A DNA stretch of 64,000 bases from Variovorax sp. SG517 (GCF_013376045.1 NZ_JABMJG010000001.1:930001-994000); one strand, 5' to 3'; shown: positions 9,901 to 22,270, numbered from the stretch's first letter. Numbers and translations are program-made. The notes: a model not told the origin generated them from the letters alone.

Positions 9901-10003
9901 CGGAGAAGAACAGCGTGAAGGCCGGATACGGGGCCGGCAGCGCCGCGCACACCGACACAAGGCGTTCGTGGCAGGCGTGGAGCTGGTCTGGGAAGGACAT
10001 CAT
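6917..10003 (-). CDS. Fusion protein: toroid-like N-terminal domain plus MurF-like ligase domain
   Basis: The 1028-residue product has two parts. Residues about 160-555 are helix-rich with repeated aromatic/His segments (for example YGYFPCFDRRIPTYDAMRHA, 229-248, and RVIYYDGEAAYALMRLYSLT, 366-385), like alpha/alpha-toroid carbohydrate-active enzymes or epimerases. After a Gly-rich linker (555-570), residues about 575-1028 align with UDP-MurNAc-tripeptide ligase MurF: ELG-type EMG (735-737), PGRH (849-852), TYDANPSSM (906-914) and GDMQELG (936-942). The P-loop, GSxGKT in MurF, is GSGAGSGT (683-690) without the Lys. The region of the carbamylated Lys also differs. It lies between the adhesin/Pal genes and the exporter, so it may modify a surface polymer or the adhesin. 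Start 10003 or 10000 (ATGATG). Confidence 0.7.
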   Translation of the reverse strand: MMSFPDQLHACHERLVSVCAALPAPYPAFTLFFSVSDGAQRAHVVHARAADFETAWREGAGRMESWVRERGIVSPWLRIDWVEGASPMDWAQFKTQLTAVKRNYFRLGLAFDKDFSMAFTEQELNANAMLCGDSTIPHSVVNARNFEVYSQARFERSPPLDMSSDQPVYLLATVGVFCQPDGVVHKLVGTGLDAGRRQLPALNPQSVLDLVRSGSSYLARQVQGDGLFVYGYFPCFDRRIPTYDAMRHASAVYAMLESWELTRDETLRAAIDRALDHLTGALIRDYTLLDGRAAAFLVDTGGEIKLGGNAACVLALVKYCELMETRRWLPLLERLAVGIASLQDPASGRFNHVLHASDLTVKQASRVIYYDGEAAYALMRLYSLTREPQWLAVVEKAFDHFIASQHWQAHDHWLSCCVHELTHWSPQEKYFRFGLQNVAGYLDFVLDRKTTFPTLLELMLAAQQMLQRLEGMPAMRHLLDELDTEKFYRALDYRAHYLLNGFFWPEMAMYFRRPSTVVGSFFIRHHSFRVRIDDVEQYLSGFAAYHRYLVERRAAPGGAGTGSGGARDDGAVWTASEMARVTGGEWVVKPEDGWRAAGVAQRSFMRKGRVVFDHQTRPSKTPLAAVTLKGVLQPAAAVLCSDPKPHLDKRVPVLKVPNVLQAVLELGDHARAEFAGRVCGVLGSGAGSGTVAAMLAGALTVWGEVGQPEGNVSLPSGIAWNMTCMPRHAAYWVLEMGTSHMPASAQLVRPSLMVVTGLSIASQKHRGPSEAAARLDSRIFQAMAPGDSVVLNRDMAEFATFAEAAMAQQLQIVTCGEHRDADVRLLAFDHGEVQALVAGEPFQLRLNAPGRHMGASAIAALAALQAMRLPLAAAVEPFAHFEPPGGRGALHTIHIGGGSFKLIDETYDANPSSMRAALELLSQAPCEPARRVAILGDMQELGPAAQRHHLDLEAELLASQPDRVLLCGPLMRALHARIRTKVHSHWFVDVSDLSTALGGLLQPGDWVLAKSSAGIGLSRLARVLKALP

Positions 10004-10115
10004 TCGGCCCCGTTCGGATGCGGGAAACCGGCCACGCCCGTCATCTGCTTTCGCTCTGGTGACGTGTGCGCGGTCCGGGAACTGACACGACCGAAGTCAT
10101 CGCGGTGATCCGGCT

Positions 10116-10619
10116 TCAGCGATAGCTGAATTCGGCTCTGCGATTGAGCTGATAGCCCTCCTCCGTGGTTTCGTTCGATGCGGGCTTTTCCAGCCCCCAG
10201 CTGATGGACTCGATGCGCTCGGCGGGCACGCCAAGCTGCGTGAGCGCGCGCTGCACCGAGTCGGCACGGCGCTGGCCCAGCGCCAGGTTGTATTCGCGGC
10301 CGCCGCGCTGGTCGGTGTGGCCCTCGATCACGACCTTGCTCTGCGGCCGGTTGCGCAGGTAGCTCGCATGAGCCTCCACGATGTTCCGGTCGGCGGGCCT
10401 GATGTTGTATTTGTCGAAGTCGAAGTAGACGATCTTCGGCACGCCCGCCGGTCCGTTCTGCACCGGCGCCGGCGGTGCCGGCTCCACCTTCGGCACAGCG
10501 GTGGCGGCCTTGTTGGAGTAGTAGTAGGTCGCATCGTCACGGCCGGTCTTGGGGGCCGCGCAGCCCACGAGTGCTGCGCCGAGCGCGACGATGGCCAGTG
10601 TCTGGAAATTCTTTTTCAT
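10116..10619 (-). CDS. Pal-like OmpA-family outer membrane lipoprotein
   Basis: A 167-residue lipoprotein. The signal peptide ends in the lipobox LVGC (Cys 19), followed by a Pro-rich linker and an OmpA/Pal peptidoglycan-binding domain (about 62-167) with the typical VYFDFDKYNIR, EGHTDQRGGREYNLALGQRR and NRRAEF segments. The ATG at 10619 is preceded by AAAGGA. It would anchor the outer membrane to the wall. It is probably not the housekeeping Pal, because tolB and tolA are absent and it lies directly downstream of a giant surface protein gene with a type I exporter beyond. It may therefore serve the adhesin at the cell surface. Confidence 0.85.
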   Translation of the reverse strand: MKKNFQTLAIVALGAALVGCAAPKTGRDDATYYYSNKAATAVPKVEPAPPAPVQNGPAGVPKIVYFDFDKYNIRPADRNIVEAHASYLRNRPQSKVVIEGHTDQRGGREYNLALGQRRADSVQRALTQLGVPAERIESISWGLEKPASNETTEEGYQLNRRAEFSYR

Positions 10620-10719
10620 ATCGGTCCTTTCGCGGGACAGGCCGGTGGCGGCCTGTCCCTGGTGCTGCAGCAAGCTCCCTCGCCCCACTTCCTTCTGTTG
10701 TCTGTTTCCGGACGATCGA

Positions 10720-15444
<4,725 letters not shown>

Positions 15445-15758
15445 GGCAGCCTTCTGTGACAAAAGATGCCTACTCAGGGGCAACTAGCGTGCCGCTTTTC
15501 CCGAGCCCCGTGCCAAAGCGGCCCAGAGCATCGCAAGCTGTTGATTCGTATGGAAAATTTTCTTTTCGAGGGGCCTCGGGCAGGCTGTGGAAACAGCTCG
15601 TAAGGAGGTCAATCGGCGAATCGTTACGTAACGAAGTAACGTCGCGTACCCGGAACGTCCGACACATCCGAGGGGCGGCGGACACACCTGCAAACGCACC
15701 CGCGAACGCACCCGCGAACACCGCACCCACTCTTCTTTTTCTCACCCTCTATATAGAT
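15445..15758. promoter_or_regulatory. Divergent intergenic region with a perfect CGTTACGTAACG palindrome
   Basis: 314 bp between the giant repeat gene (-) and the DUF1841 gene (+). It contains the perfect palindrome CGTTACGTAACG (15622-15633), followed by another GTAACG half (15636-15641), about 180 bp upstream of the repeat-protein start. It also holds a 12-bp direct repeat AACGCACCCGCG (15693-15716) and an A/T-rich TCTATATAGAT just before the DUF1841 ATG, which has no clear Shine-Dalgarno sequence. No gene is evident. Confidence 0.5.
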
Positions 15759-16193
15759 ATGTTCAACCCCTCCCAGGAAGACGTGCGCCGCTTCTTCTGC
15801 GACGTCTACGCCAAGCACCGGCAGGGCCTGCCGATGGAAGCGCTCGAGACCATCGCCGCCGGCTGGATCGACCAGCACCCCGAGTACCACGAGGACCTGG
15901 CCGACGCCGACGCGGCGGTGGCACGGGTGTACGACGGCTCGAACGGGCGCGAGAACCCGTTCCTGCATCTGTCGATGCACCTGTCGATCAGCGAGCAGTG
16001 CTCCATCGACCAGCCGCGCGGCATCCGCCAGGCGGTCGAGCTGCTGGCAGCGCGGCGCGGCTCGCTGCTGCATGCGCATCACGAGGCGATGGAGTGCCTG
16101 GGCCAGATGATGTGGGAGAGCCAGCGCGCGGGCCGGCCGCCGGATGGCGAGGGTTATGTGGCCTGCGTGCAGCGCCGGGCGACGAAGGACTAG
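15759..16193 (+). CDS. DUF1841 family protein
   Basis: The 144-residue product begins MFNPSQEDVRRFFCDVYAKH and has the short helical body and C-terminal HHEAMECLGQMMWESQR segment that I associate with DUF1841, a family of unknown function found mainly in Betaproteobacteria. No signal peptide or membrane segment is visible, so it is probably cytoplasmic. The start is supported by the family's conserved N-terminus, although a good ribosome-binding site is missing. The stop overlaps the stop of the convergent pcaQ gene by three bases. Confidence 0.85.
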   Translation: MFNPSQEDVRRFFCDVYAKHRQGLPMEALETIAAGWIDQHPEYHEDLADADAAVARVYDGSNGRENPFLHLSMHLSISEQCSIDQPRGIRQAVELLAARRGSLLHAHHEAMECLGQMMWESQRAGRPPDGEGYVACVQRRATKD

Positions 16194-17182
16194 CCGCCGC
16201 GCTTCCTCTTGGCCGTGGGCGGGACCGCTCCCTGCTGCTTCGCCGCTTCACGCAGCAGCGCGGCCATGGCAGCGCGCAGTGCCGAGGGCTCGGCGTCGCT
16301 GCGCTGCAGCAGGCCGACCGGCTCTTCCGTGCCGGCCGTCTCGATGCGCAGCCGCACGAGGCGCCCATCGTCCAGCTCGCCGCGCGCTGCCCCCAGCGGC
16401 GTGATCCACACCGCGTCGGACACCGCCACCAGCGCGCGCGCCACCGCCACATCGAGCGTCTGCAGCGCGTTGGCCGGCAGCACGAGGCCACGCGCCGACA
16501 GGAAGCTCTCGGTGTTGTGGCGCGGGATCGTGCCCTCGCCGTACACCACCAGCGGATAGGCCAGCACCGCCTGCACCGACACCGCCTTGTGCGCCAGCGG
16601 ATGGCCCGCGCGCACCGCGAACACCAGCGCCTCGGTGTGCAGCAGCTCGAAGCTCAGGCCGCCCATGAGGCGCGGATCGCTCATGCGGCCCACCACCAGG
16701 TCGAGCTCGCCGGCGCGCAGCTCGTCGAGCAGCGCGGCGTTGGCGGCGCTCTTCACCACGATCTGCACCGAGGGCCTGCTGTCGCGCAGCCGCGCCAGCG
16801 CCGGCGGCAGCAGGGCCGGCGCCACGCTGGGCAGCGCGCCGATGCGCAGCCGCTCGATGCGCTCGCCGGCCACTGGCGCCACGGCCTGCGCGCTGGCGTC
16901 GAGCGCCTCCAGCACGCGCAGCGCATGCGCGAGCAGCTGCTCGCCGGCGGCCGTGAGGCCCTGCACGCCGCGCCGGCCGGCGTTGCTGCGCTCGACCAGC
17001 CGCGTGCCGGCAATGGCCTCGAGCTCGGAGAGCGTCTTCGACACCGCCGGCTGGCTCAGCGCCAGGCGCTCGGCGGCGCGCGCGAGATGGCGCTCCTGCG
17101 CCACCGTGACGAAGCAGCGCAGGTGCCGCAGCTGCACGTTGCGCACGAAGTCCTGGCGAAGATCGGTGAGGGGGTCTTTCAA
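16190..17182 (-). CDS. pcaQ: LysR-type regulator PcaQ
   Basis: A 330-residue LysR-family protein with an N-terminal winged helix-turn-helix (about 16-75, HLARAAERLALSQPAVSKTL) and a periplasmic-binding-like effector domain. PcaQ activates protocatechuate genes in response to beta-carboxymuconate. Here it is divergent from pcaHG with a 118-bp gap, the usual arrangement. A basic, Lys/Arg-rich tail ends the protein. The start appears to be TTG at 17182; an in-frame GTG lies about 12 codons further in. No ATG is available near the N-terminus. Confidence 0.85.
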   Translation of the reverse strand: MKDPLTDLRQDFVRNVQLRHLRCFVTVAQERHLARAAERLALSQPAVSKTLSELEAIAGTRLVERSNAGRRGVQGLTAAGEQLLAHALRVLEALDASAQAVAPVAGERIERLRIGALPSVAPALLPPALARLRDSRPSVQIVVKSAANAALLDELRAGELDLVVGRMSDPRLMGGLSFELLHTEALVFAVRAGHPLAHKAVSVQAVLAYPLVVYGEGTIPRHNTESFLSARGLVLPANALQTLDVAVARALVAVSDAVWITPLGAARGELDDGRLVRLRIETAGTEEPVGLLQRSDAEPSALRAAMAALLREAAKQQGAVPPTAKRKRGG

Positions 17183-17209
17183 GGGTGGGCTTTCAATTCC
17201 TTCTGGTTA

Positions 17210-17231
17210 TTGAAAACGTAGCAATCTTCAA
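17210..17231. promoter_or_regulatory. TTGAA-N12-TTCAA inverted repeat in the pcaQ-pcaH promoter
   Basis: An inverted repeat with arms at 17210-17214 and 17227-17231, between pcaQ and pcaH and 70 bp before pcaH. Spacing and symmetry fit a LysR-type operator, so it is a candidate PcaQ site. Assignment is by position only. Confidence 0.35.
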
Positions 17232-17300
17232 TTTACATCATCGGATGCCGCTTCTACAGTGGCGGCTTCCGGATTCGTCCCACGACAGGAGACAACGTTC

Positions 17301-18035
17301 ATGCCGACCAATACCAAGGGCGCTCAGGGCCCCTCGCCCATCCTCACGCCGCGCGACTGGGATGCCCACCCCAGCTACATCTACCCCGGCTACAAGTCCA
17401 CCGTGAAGCGCGGCCCGCAGAAGCCGCTCATTCCGCTGAAGGCCTCGCTCGGCGAACTGCAGCAGCCGGTGTACGGCCACGACAGCATCGGCGAGTTCGA
17501 CCACGACCTCACGCGCAACGCGCGCAAGAACGGCGAGCCGCTGGGCGAGCGCATGATCCTCACGGGCCGCGTGCTCGACGACCGCCGCCGCCCGGTGGCC
17601 AACACGCTGGTCGAGCTGTGGCAGGCCAACGCCGCCGGCCGCTACGTGCACAAGGTCGACCAGCACGACGCCCCGCTCGACCCCAACTTCCTCGGCGCCG
17701 GCCGCTGCCTGACCGACAGCGAAGGCCGCTACCGCTTCCTCACCATCAAGCCCGGCGCCTACCCCTGGGGCAACCACCCGAACGCCTGGCGTCCGCAGCA
17801 CATCCACCTGTCGCTGTTCGGCCAGAGCTTCGCGAGCCGCCTGGTCACGCAGATGTACTTCCCCGGCGACCCGCTGCACCAGTACGACCCGATGATCACC
17901 GGCACCCCCGAGCGCTACCGCAACCGCCTCATCGCCGACTTCAGCCTCGACATCACCGAGGACGGCTACGCGCTGGGCTACCAGTTCGACATCGTGCTGC
18001 GCGGCGCAGACGAAACCCCCTTCGAGAACCGCTGA
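17301..18035 (+). CDS. pcaH: Protocatechuate 3,4-dioxygenase beta subunit
   Basis: 244 residues, typical for PcaH. With PcaG it forms the intradiol ring-cleaving enzyme that converts protocatechuate to beta-carboxymuconate in the beta-ketoadipate pathway. The Fe(III) ligand region is visible: a Tyr in the GRY/GAYPWG segments and the paired His in PQHIHLSLFG (about residue 171-180). The core LVELWQANAAGRYVHK is conserved. ATG 17301 follows AGGAGA. The gene is 17 bp upstream of pcaG and divergent from pcaQ. Confidence 0.95.
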   Translation: MPTNTKGAQGPSPILTPRDWDAHPSYIYPGYKSTVKRGPQKPLIPLKASLGELQQPVYGHDSIGEFDHDLTRNARKNGEPLGERMILTGRVLDDRRRPVANTLVELWQANAAGRYVHKVDQHDAPLDPNFLGAGRCLTDSEGRYRFLTIKPGAYPWGNHPNAWRPQHIHLSLFGQSFASRLVTQMYFPGDPLHQYDPMITGTPERYRNRLIADFSLDITEDGYALGYQFDIVLRGADETPFENR

Positions 18036-18052
18036 GCCAGGAGACACAAACC

Positions 18053-18661
18053 ATGCTGATGACCGCACTGGAAGCCGACTTCGGCCAGACCCCCTCGCAG
18101 ACCGTGGGCCCCTACTTCGCCTACGGCCTCACCGCCACGCAGTACGGCTACGACTTCGACCAGCCCTTCGACGCGGTGCTCGCGCTCGACAACGCCAAGG
18201 GCCAGCGCATCCGCCTCGAAGGCCGCGTGCTCGACGCCGACGGCAACCCGATCAACGACGCGATGGTCGAGATCAGCCAGCCCGACGGCGAAGGCCGCTA
18301 CCCGCAGACGCCGGAAGAAGCGCGCGCCATGGGCTTTCGCGCCTTCGGCCGCGTCGGCACCGGCACGCACGAGGGCAACCGCTTCGTGTTCCACACGGTG
18401 AAGCCCGGCGCCGAGTCGCCCGGCGAGGCACCGCACATCAACGCGATCGTGCTGATGCGCGGCCTGCTGCTGCATGCCTTCACACGCATCTACTTCAGCG
18501 ACGAGGCCGAAGCCAACGCGAAGGACGCGGTGCTGCAGAGCGTGCCCGCCGAGCGCCGCCACACGCTGATCGCCGAGCGCGTGGAGCAAGGCGGTGCCGT
18601 CACCTACCGCTTCGACATCCGCATGCAGGGTGCAGACGAAACGGCGTTCTTCGACGTCTGA
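18053..18661 (+). CDS. pcaG: Protocatechuate 3,4-dioxygenase alpha subunit
   Basis: 202 residues, typical for PcaG, with the TPSQTVGPYFAYGL opening and the intradiol dioxygenase fold (DAMVEISQPDGEGRYPQ). The alpha subunit lacks the iron and pairs with PcaH. The start ATG follows CCAGGAGACACAAA. It is the last gene of a two-gene operon and is followed by a strong bidirectional terminator. Confidence 0.95.
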   Translation: MLMTALEADFGQTPSQTVGPYFAYGLTATQYGYDFDQPFDAVLALDNAKGQRIRLEGRVLDADGNPINDAMVEISQPDGEGRYPQTPEEARAMGFRAFGRVGTGTHEGNRFVFHTVKPGAESPGEAPHINAIVLMRGLLLHAFTRIYFSDEAEANAKDAVLQSVPAERRHTLIAERVEQGGAVTYRFDIRMQGADETAFFDV

Positions 18662-18694
18662 TCCACCTGATCTCTCAGGGAAATCCCGGACATG

Positions 18695-18720
18695 AAAAAG
18701 CCCGCATCAGCGGGCTTTTT
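18695..18720. terminator. Bidirectional intrinsic terminator
   Basis: AAAAAGCCCGC-ATCA-GCGGGCTTTTT: a 6-bp GC stem extended by A-T pairs, with A and T runs on both sides. It lies between the convergent pcaG and cytochrome genes. Confidence 0.9.
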
Positions 18721-18752
18721 CGTTTTGGTCGTTTCGGAAGTGCTCGGCTTGC

Positions 18753-19445
18753 TTATTCGGCACCGTGGTGGATGCGCGATTCCGGCACCGTCTTCAGCTC
18801 GCCCGGCAGCGAGCTGATGTAGCTGGCCAGCGTCTTGAGCTCGGCGTTGGTGAACTTCTTCTCCTCGACCTGCTGGCCCATCACCGCGTTCGAACGGCCC
18901 AGGTGCGAGTTGTTCTTCACGCGGTACGACTTGAGCGCGACGAAGAGGTAGTCGGCATGCTGGCCGGCCAGCTTGGGCACGGTGCCGTCGTTCGGCGTAT
19001 TGAAGTTGGCGCCGTGGCACTTGGTACAGCTGTTGTCGGCGTTGCGGGTGATGAGCGCCTCGACGTTGGCCGGCGTGGCCTTGGCCAGCGTGGCCGGAGG
19101 TGCGCTGCCGTCCTTCAGGCCGAGCTGGCTGTAGTAGGCAGCGATGTCGGCGATGTCCTGGTCGGTGAGCGTGTCCGCGATGGCGCGCATGGTGGGATGC
19201 TTGCGGTCGCCGCCCTTGTACGCGGTGAGCGCTGCCGTGATGTAGGTGGCACTCTGGCCAGCGATCATCGGCACCTTGTGGATCTCCGGAAAACTGGCCT
19301 GGTAGCCGATGATGCCGTGGCAGCCCACGCACATCTGTACCTTCTTTGCTCCGTCCTGGGCCTTGCCAGTGACTTGTTGGGCTTCAGCCGAGACCGTCAC
19401 GGAAGCGACAGCAAGGGCAAACATCGTGGTCAACAACTTGTTCAT
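18753..19445 (-). CDS. Dihaem cytochrome c4-like protein
   Basis: 230 residues with a signal peptide ending AEA near residue 22 and two c-type haem motifs, CVGCH (about 39-43) and CTKCH (about 140-144). Two repeated cytochrome c domains each carry a distal Met (for example KVPMIAGQ, and Met in AVMGQQ). This is the periplasmic cytochrome c4 architecture, an electron carrier to terminal oxidases. It is a single gene, divergent from the moxR gene. Confidence 0.9.
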   Translation of the reverse strand: MNKLLTTMFALAVASVTVSAEAQQVTGKAQDGAKKVQMCVGCHGIIGYQASFPEIHKVPMIAGQSATYITAALTAYKGGDRKHPTMRAIADTLTDQDIADIAAYYSQLGLKDGSAPPATLAKATPANVEALITRNADNSCTKCHGANFNTPNDGTVPKLAGQHADYLFVALKSYRVKNNSHLGRSNAVMGQQVEEKKFTNAELKTLASYISSLPGELKTVPESRIHHGAE

Positions 19446-19606
19446 TTTGCGCGCACAATCTCGTGGAGAGTACAGTTTTTCGGATCAACATTCGATTATA
19501 TGCAGGGGTCCCCTGGAACCCTGTGCAGGCCAACCCTGAGGCTGCACGACGCACATCGGGTGTGTTCTTTTCTCCACCCCAGCCTCCGTCCCACTTCTCA
19601 TCACTC

Positions 19607-20461
19607 ATGAAATTCCAGGGCTCAGACAACTACGTCGCCACTCAGGACCTGATGCTCGCGGTCAACGCGGCCATCACGCTCAAGCGCCCGCTGCTCGTCA
19701 AGGGCGAACCCGGCACCGGCAAGACCATGCTCGCGGAGGAAGTGGCCCAGTCGCTGGGCTTGCCGCTGCTGCAGTGGCACATCAAGTCGACCACCAAGGC
19801 GCAGCAGGGCCTCTATGAATACGACGCGGTGAGCCGCCTGCGCGACTCGCAGCTGAAAGACCTGGACGGCGGCGAGCGCGTGAGCGACATCAACAACTAC
19901 ATCGTCAAGGGCGTGCTCTGGCAGGCCTTCACGGCCGACCAGCCGGTGGCGCTGCTGATCGACGAGATCGACAAGGCTGACATCGAATTCCCGAACGACC
20001 TGCTGCGCGAGATCGACCGCATGGAGTTCTACTGCTACGAGACGCGCGAGCTCATCCGCGCCAAGCACCGTCCGGTGGTGTTCATCACCTCCAACAACGA
20101 GAAGGAACTGCCCGACGCCTTCCTGCGCCGCTGCTTCTTCCATTACATCAAGTTCCCCGATGCCGAGACGATGAAGCACATCGTCGGCGTGCACTTCCCC
20201 GGCCTCAAGCAGGAGCTGCTCGCGGCCGCGATGAAGACCTTCTACGACGTGCGCAACCTGCCCGGCCTGAAGAAGAAGCCCTCGACCTCCGAGCTGCTCG
20301 ACTGGCTCAAGCTGCTGGTGGCCGAGGACATTCCGCTCGAGGCGCTGCAGAGCAAGGACGACAAGGTCGCCGTGCCGCCGCTGGTGGGCGCGCTGCTCAA
20401 GAACGAACAGGACGTGACGCTCTTCGAGAAGCTCGTCTTCATGCAGCGCAACAACCGCTGA
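19607..20461 (+). CDS. MoxR-family AAA+ ATPase
   Basis: 284 residues with Walker A GEPGTGKT (about 28-35), Walker B LLIDEIDKAD and sensor 1 ITSNNEKELPDAFLRR. MoxR ATPases act as chaperones for metal-cofactor enzymes, usually with a VWA-domain partner. The partner here is the CoxE-type gene at 22316, 1.9 kb downstream, with three genes in between. The start MKFQGSDNYV at 19607 is chosen because homologues begin there; the frame extends upstream without family-like sequence. Confidence 0.9.
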   Translation: MKFQGSDNYVATQDLMLAVNAAITLKRPLLVKGEPGTGKTMLAEEVAQSLGLPLLQWHIKSTTKAQQGLYEYDAVSRLRDSQLKDLDGGERVSDINNYIVKGVLWQAFTADQPVALLIDEIDKADIEFPNDLLREIDRMEFYCYETRELIRAKHRPVVFITSNNEKELPDAFLRRCFFHYIKFPDAETMKHIVGVHFPGLKQELLAAAMKTFYDVRNLPGLKKKPSTSELLDWLKLLVAEDIPLEALQSKDDKVAVPPLVGALLKNEQDVTLFEKLVFMQRNNR

Positions 20462-20465
20462 AGCC

Positions 20466-20711
20466 ATGAGCAGCCAGAAACACTCCACCAGGCAACTCAT
20501 GAAGCTGGGCATTGCCCAGGCCGTGATGTTCATGGTGGGCGCGCTGCTGGGCCGCGGGCTCGGGCTGCTGCTGGGCCTCGATGCTTTCGGCAGCGGCGAA
20601 TACAACAAGCGAGAGCTCATCGGCATCGCGCTGATCGGCCTGGGCGGCGGCGCAGGCGCGCAGGCCGCGCGCGTCTGGTACACGGGCAAGTACGGCGACC
20701 CGCGCGGCTGA
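20466..20711 (+). CDS. Small glycine-rich membrane protein
   Basis: An 81-residue product, not recognised. Two hydrophobic segments (about 14-38 with GxxxG-like spacing, and 50-66 rich in Gly and Ala) suggest two membrane helices. It starts 4 bp after the moxR stop, so it is probably co-transcribed. The codon pattern matches its neighbours. Confidence 0.6.
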   Translation: MSSQKHSTRQLMKLGIAQAVMFMVGALLGRGLGLLLGLDAFGSGEYNKRELIGIALIGLGGGAGAQAARVWYTGKYGDPRG

Positions 20712-20739
20712 GGCCCGCGAGCGCGGAGGAAAAAGACAG

Positions 20740-21327
20740 ATGGCATTCGTCGAACCCGTCACGCTGAAGGCCCGCGGCATCGCACTGGTGCCGCTCGCGC
20801 TCGCGCATGAAGAAGGCCTGCGCGCCGCGGCCGCCGACGGCGAGCTGTGGAAGCTGCGCGTCACCTCCGTGCCCGAGCCGGAGAACACCCGCGCCTACAT
20901 CGAGACCGCGCTCAAGACCGCCGACCGCTTCGCCTTCGCCGTGACCGACGAGGCCACCGGCACCGCGCTCGGCACCACCAGCTTCCACGACATCCTTCCC
21001 GCGGTGAAGCGCGTGGAGATCGGCTACACGTGGTACGCCGCGCGCTGCCAGCGCACGCACGTCAACACCACCTGCAAGCTGCTGCTGCTCGGGCACGCCT
21101 TCGACGCGCTGGGCTGCAACACCGTGGGCTGGCGCACCGACAACTTCAACTTCGCCTCGCAGCGCGCCATCGAGCGCCTCGGCGCGAAGAAGGACGGCGT
21201 GATCCGCGGCCACGCGATGCGCCGCGACGGCACCATCCGCGACACCGTCATGTACAGCCTGCGCGCGGGCGAATGGCCCGAGGTGAAGGCACAGTTGCTG
21301 TACCTGCTCGACAAGCCGCGCGGCTGA
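20740..21327 (+). CDS. GNAT-family N-acetyltransferase (RimJ/RimL type)
   Basis: 195 residues with the RimL-like layout: an N-terminal LKARGIALVPLALAHEEGL, a central FAVTDEATGTALGTTSF, and EIGYTWYAARCQRTHVN...LLLGHAF around the acetyl-CoA site, ending in ASQRAIERLGAKKDGVIRGHAMRRDG. It would acetylate an amino group of a small molecule or a protein N-terminus; the substrate is unknown. ATG 20740 follows GGAGGA. Confidence 0.88.
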   Translation: MAFVEPVTLKARGIALVPLALAHEEGLRAAAADGELWKLRVTSVPEPENTRAYIETALKTADRFAFAVTDEATGTALGTTSFHDILPAVKRVEIGYTWYAARCQRTHVNTTCKLLLLGHAFDALGCNTVGWRTDNFNFASQRAIERLGAKKDGVIRGHAMRRDGTIRDTVMYSLRAGEWPEVKAQLLYLLDKPRG

Positions 21328-21403
21328 AGAGGAAGCGACATCTCCTGGAGTCGCTTCGATCAACAGCAGTTCTGCTCCGCTCATTCTCCCCACGACCGTC
21401 CTC

Positions 21404-22270
21404 ATGCCGAATTCATCCCGCTACGCCAATCTCAGACGATTCGCTCTGACGTTTGCTTTCGGCTGGGTGTTTTCGCAGTACACACTTGCGCAGAGCTTGT
21501 CTCCAGACATTGCCACGCAGTACCACCAGATCATGGGGAACGCGGGCATCGCCAGCAGTCAATTCCTGGCCGCCGTAACAGCGCCGAGCGCCGCGCAAAA
21601 GGAGGCTTGGTATGAAAAAGCCGCTGGGAAGGGGAAAGAGGAAGCCATAGGCAATCTCGCCATGCTTTTGTACTGTGGCGATGAGCGCCCGAAAGATACG
21701 CAGCGCGCATTTGAATTGCTGCGCCAGTTGAGCGACCTGGGATCTGCCCCTGCGCCGTGGCTCATCGGCATTGCATACTATTTTGGCGACGGCGTTCCCC
21801 AAAGCTACGAAAAAAGCCTCCCATGGCTGGAGCTGTCCGCCCGGCGAGCAAACCCTCATGCGGTCAAGCTGGTAACGGAGATGTACGGCAGGGGCCTCGG
21901 AGTACCAAAGTCTGAATCGAAGAATACGTGGTGGCTGGAGTTCGCTGCGACACACGGCGATAAGGGAGCACAGTTGCAACTCGCCGAACGAGTACGTCGC
22001 AAGGCAGCTAGCGAAGACGATTTCATTGCCGCCTATTACTGGTTGCTAGGCGCCAAGAGCCAAGGCGCCAACGTTGACGAAACGACCGCAACGCTGATTG
22101 AATCGAAAATCGATTCAAAAAAACTCGCAATCATCAAAGAGGCCGATGCAAATTTCGGCCCATTTCGTTGGTCGAGGTGGAATGATGAATCCGTCATAGG
22201 CGCCTACATCTTTCCATGCGTGAGACATCTTCAGGCCCCCGTGCTGGCACAGATGCGCTTCGCACGTTGA
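21404..22270 (+). CDS. Secreted Sel1-repeat protein, compositionally distinct
   Basis: 288 residues with a signal peptide (about 1-30, ending TLAQ) and at least three Sel1-like helical repeats: EEAIGNLAMLLYCGDERPKD, APWLIGIAYYFGDGVPQSYE and PHAVKLVTEMYGRGLGVPKS. Sel1 repeats are protein-interaction solenoids. The DNA is visibly lower in G+C and uses AT-ending codons that its neighbours avoid, and no clear Shine-Dalgarno sequence precedes the start. It splits the moxR/VWA gene string, so it was probably acquired. The C-terminal 40 residues have no repeat character. Confidence 0.75.
   Translation: MPNSSRYANLRRFALTFAFGWVFSQYTLAQSLSPDIATQYHQIMGNAGIASSQFLAAVTAPSAAQKEAWYEKAAGKGKEEAIGNLAMLLYCGDERPKDTQRAFELLRQLSDLGSAPAPWLIGIAYYFGDGVPQSYEKSLPWLELSARRANPHAVKLVTEMYGRGLGVPKSESKNTWWLEFAATHGDKGAQLQLAERVRRKAASEDDFIAAYYWLLGAKSQGANVDETTATLIESKIDSKKLAIIKEADANFGPFRWSRWNDESVIGAYIFPCVRHLQAPVLAQMRFAR

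Noticed and set aside
6917..10003. Housekeeping MurF for peptidoglycan synthesis
   Set aside because: The P-loop Lys is missing, a large unrelated domain is fused, and no dcw cluster genes are nearby.
10116..10619. Housekeeping pal of the Tol-Pal system
   Set aside because: No tolQRAB or ybgF genes are adjacent; the context is an adhesin export locus.
15693..15716. 12-bp direct repeat AACGCACCCGCG as an operator
   Set aside because: Only two copies plus a partial one in GC-rich DNA, close to a gene start with no other supporting signal.
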